A DNA stretch of 35,517 nucleotides from NCBI GenBank assembly GCA_021774195.1, contig JAJFJJ010000074.1, positions 1 through 35,517 of the forward strand, written 5' to 3'. The position numbers and the translations under genes were made by a program. Position 1 is the first letter of the stretch. Every line of letters starts with the position of its first letter. This document shows positions 34,120-35,517 of this stretch, piece after piece. The DNA is from Nitrosomonas sp. (GTDB lineage Bacteria; Pseudomonadota; Gammaproteobacteria; Burkholderiales; Nitrosomonadaceae). The notes under the pieces are model-generated. The model ran no database searches. It was given only the letters and a program-made list of their open reading frames with translations, and was not told the origin of the DNA.

Positions 34120-34281
34120 GGAGGCTGTCCGAGAATAGTGCTCGTAGCGGGGGGAAGTAATTTTGAGTCAGATTTTTTTGATCATTTGGGACGAATCTTT
34201 GTTCTATTTAACGAAATAGATCGAAAAATCTGACCAAAATAGCCTTCCCGCAGTCGATCATTCTATTCTCGGACAGCTTCC
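34120..34281. mobile_element. 162-bp long-hairpin element (second MITE type)
   Basis: The ends GGAGGCTGTCCGAGAATAG (34120-34138) and CTATTCTCGGACAGCTTCC (34263-34281) are inverted repeats matching at 18 of 19 positions. The pairing continues inward with mismatches to GTCAGATTTTT/AAAAATCTGAC, with a small CTATTT/AAATAG hairpin at the tip. It starts 15 bp after the module 2 RTX stop and could also fold as an RNA terminator. No coding capacity. Confidence 0.75.
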
Positions 34282-34483
34282 TGTGACTTACCTACCTTGC
34301 CGGAGCAGGATTCCCACCCGCCAGAGTTATCGACCTTGTTCAGCTGCACTCCCCAAAACTCCACCGAGGAAATCAAAAGGTTTTAGCGTCCTGAATAAGG
34401 TCATCAGAGATGTCCAATTTGAAAATTAAATAGCTCATTATTATAAGCATCTCTAAAAATCCAAATTTCATCCCAACTATTAT

Positions 34484-34713
34484 CCTAAAATCCTCAGTTG
34501 GATGGTGCTTAGAGTGCATTGTTGTTTATTTTTGGCAAGGCGCAGTAAGAAGTGAACTAGTTCACAACGAATTGCAACGCAGAAAAAGATAAAGAACAGT
34601 GTGCTATAAGCATCATAGCGTGGTTCACCTTTAGGGTGCGTGGCATTTAACAAAATATTTGTTTAATTTCATGAGATTAATCATTGCTGAAGCGACCAAC
34701 TGAGGAATTTAGG
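34484..34713. mobile_element. MITE copy C, full length with target duplication
   Basis: 230 bp bounded by CCTAAAATCCTCAGTTGG and CCAACTGAGGAATTTAGG (17 of 18 complementary). Both sides carry the 5-bp direct repeat ATTAT (34479-34483 and 34714-34718). This is the best evidence that the family transposes. Its ends resemble the IS1380-like relic at 30078-30620. Confidence 0.85.
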
Positions 34714-34856
34714 ATTATGTTACAAAAACAATTTCTTGCTTTCATATCAACCATATGCTGCGCTGCAAAATTTTCCTCGTGCCTTGCATTTGGGCGAACT
34801 CTGAATTTTTAGAGGTGCCCGTATAAGGTTTTTTGTAAAAAAGGGGTTGATGTAAA

Positions 34857-34930
34857 AACCAGGACAATTCTCTTGTTCTTTACACTGCAAACCAGGACAA
34901 CCCGCTCTTTTTTCACACTGCGAACCAGAA
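34857..34930. repeat. 33-bp direct repeats
   Basis: AACCAGGACAA at 34857, again at 34890, and AACCAGAA at 34923, with CACTGC before the second and third. The period is 33 bp. On the minus strand the repeats encode an 11-residue Cys-containing unit, C-E-K-R-A-G-C-P-G-L-Q then C-K-E-Q-E-N-C-P-G-F-Y. Confidence 0.55.
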
Positions 34931-35231
34931 TCGATTGAATTATTAAATTTCAGCACGTAAGATAATCTCAACGACTGGACTCAGGATGCAAAGAGAAGAG
35001 AAAGAAGGAAAAGTGTTTGAGGAGACGCTTTTAGCCTCTAAGTCGTTGGGGAATTTAGGATGATAAGACGACGCCATAAGAAACCACGTGCGTGTATATA
35101 TATTTACCGCGAAACAATATATTGGATTGTGTTTCAATCTGATCCTGAACACAGTTTGAATCATACAAATCTCCCGAAGATGGCCTGAATAAGGTGTGTT
35201 CTGATTCTTCTAACTGGCGGAGTTTCTCTAA

Positions 35232-35378
35232 GTAAACCTGTCATGGCGGAAAGGTCAGCAACATCAGATTGAACTCATCTCATCGTCTGTTTTACCGGTT
35301 TATCAGAACCAACCAATTGGAGCGTCTACACCAACACTGACGCAAGCTACTCATCATTCGGCAGCGAATATCCAATGA
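35232..35378 (+). pseudogene. Module 3 small protein, C-terminal remnant
   Basis: This open stretch ends at TGA 35376-35378 and starts after an in-frame TAA at 35229-35231, with no start codon and no N-terminal TTQGS block. It encodes HQIELISSSVLPVYQNQPIG and QATHHSA, closely matching QNQIELISLYVLPAYQNQSI and the HHS end of the module 2 protein. It is a decayed third copy of the small gene, 41 bp before the third RTX gene. Confidence 0.65.
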
Positions 35379-35419
35379 CAAAAACTGATCATAAACCTTA
35401 AATCTTTAGGAGTACTCAT

Positions 35420-35517
35420 ATGTCAGGTCTAATCATTAACTTACCCATCACCATCCCGTTTGGCTTGAGTAATGTGGGAACTTCTACTGGCCCCGCGATT
35501 GTCAATATTGACGGCGA
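35420..35517 (+). CDS. Module 3 RTX/FG-GAP protein, 5' end only
   Basis: The window ends 98 bp into this gene. It begins MSGLIINLPITIPFGLSNVG and continues to a VNIDG segment, matching the start of the module 1 and 2 large proteins and their first FG-GAP-like repeat. TAGGAG lies about 8 nt upstream of the ATG, as in module 1. It is a third paralogue, presumably also with an RTX C-terminus outside the window. Confidence 0.75.
   Translation, partial: MSGLIINLPITIPFGLSNVGTSTGPAIVNIDG

Larger units (their letters stand above)
34105..35231. other. Spacer between modules 2 and 3
   Basis: More than 1.1 kb without a convincing gene. It contains the 162-bp hairpin element (34120-34281), the full MITE copy C (34484-34713), and 33-bp direct repeats near 34857-34930. 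A 74-codon minus-strand frame at 34747-34971 covers the 33-bp repeats and is doubtful. Confidence 0.6.

Overview
The window looks like chromosome of a Gram-negative proteobacterium, most likely a betaproteobacterium of the Nitrosomonas type. This is inferred from gene content, not proven: the LPS-export and outer-membrane genes lptD-surA-pdxA-rsmA, an mlaFEDCB-ibaG lipid-transport operon, a PEP-CTERM secreted protein, and a fairly AT-rich sequence packed with small palindromic repeats. No rRNA, tRNA or CRISPR array was recognised. Layout. (1) 1-9,240 is an accessory, repeat-rich region: an internally deleted GH114 polygalactosaminidase-like fragment, a PEP-CTERM protein, an exported glycosidase-like TIM-barrel protein, a glutamate dehydrogenase, an exported intradiol-dioxygenase-like protein with an altered metal site, an ORF-less group II intron relic, a sulfotransferase, and a VapBC-type toxin-antitoxin pair. 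Long non-coding stretches here carry at least three families of palindromic or MITE-like elements. (2) 9,242-23,229 is conserved housekeeping sequence, all on the minus strand: a hexose-6-phosphate mutarotase (yeaD), purT, a zinc-ribbon methyltransferase, ibaG, a two-gene ABC exporter, mlaB-C-D-E-F, a 50-codon small ORF, rsmA, pdxA, surA and lptD. The last four are overlapping or nearly overlapping and form the classical outer-membrane biogenesis operon. (3) 23,567-27,242 runs on the plus strand: a DinG/YoaA-type iron-sulfur helicase whose end overlaps an MscS-like membrane protein. (4) 27,557-35,517 is the most unusual part. A two-gene module is present three times in tandem on the plus strand. 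Each module has a small protein of unknown function followed 18-41 bp later by a large calcium-binding RTX protein that starts with FG-GAP/VCBS-like repeats of a strict 165-bp period. Copy 1 (27,557-29,943) and copy 2 (30,733-34,104) are intact. Copy 3 has a decayed small gene, and its large gene runs off the window. The spacers hold an IS1380-like insertion-sequence relic, a 230-bp MITE with a 5-bp target duplication, and a 162-bp long hairpin. How the genes fit together: the mla and lpt/sur genes both serve outer-membrane asymmetry and assembly. The left flank and the right-hand array both encode exported surface or matrix proteins (PEP-CTERM, glycosidases, RTX), which suggests a cell-surface or biofilm role for the accessory parts. 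No type I secretion genes are in the window, so the RTX proteins must use an exporter encoded elsewhere. The small-protein plus RTX-protein tandem module is the best candidate for a previously undescribed system.
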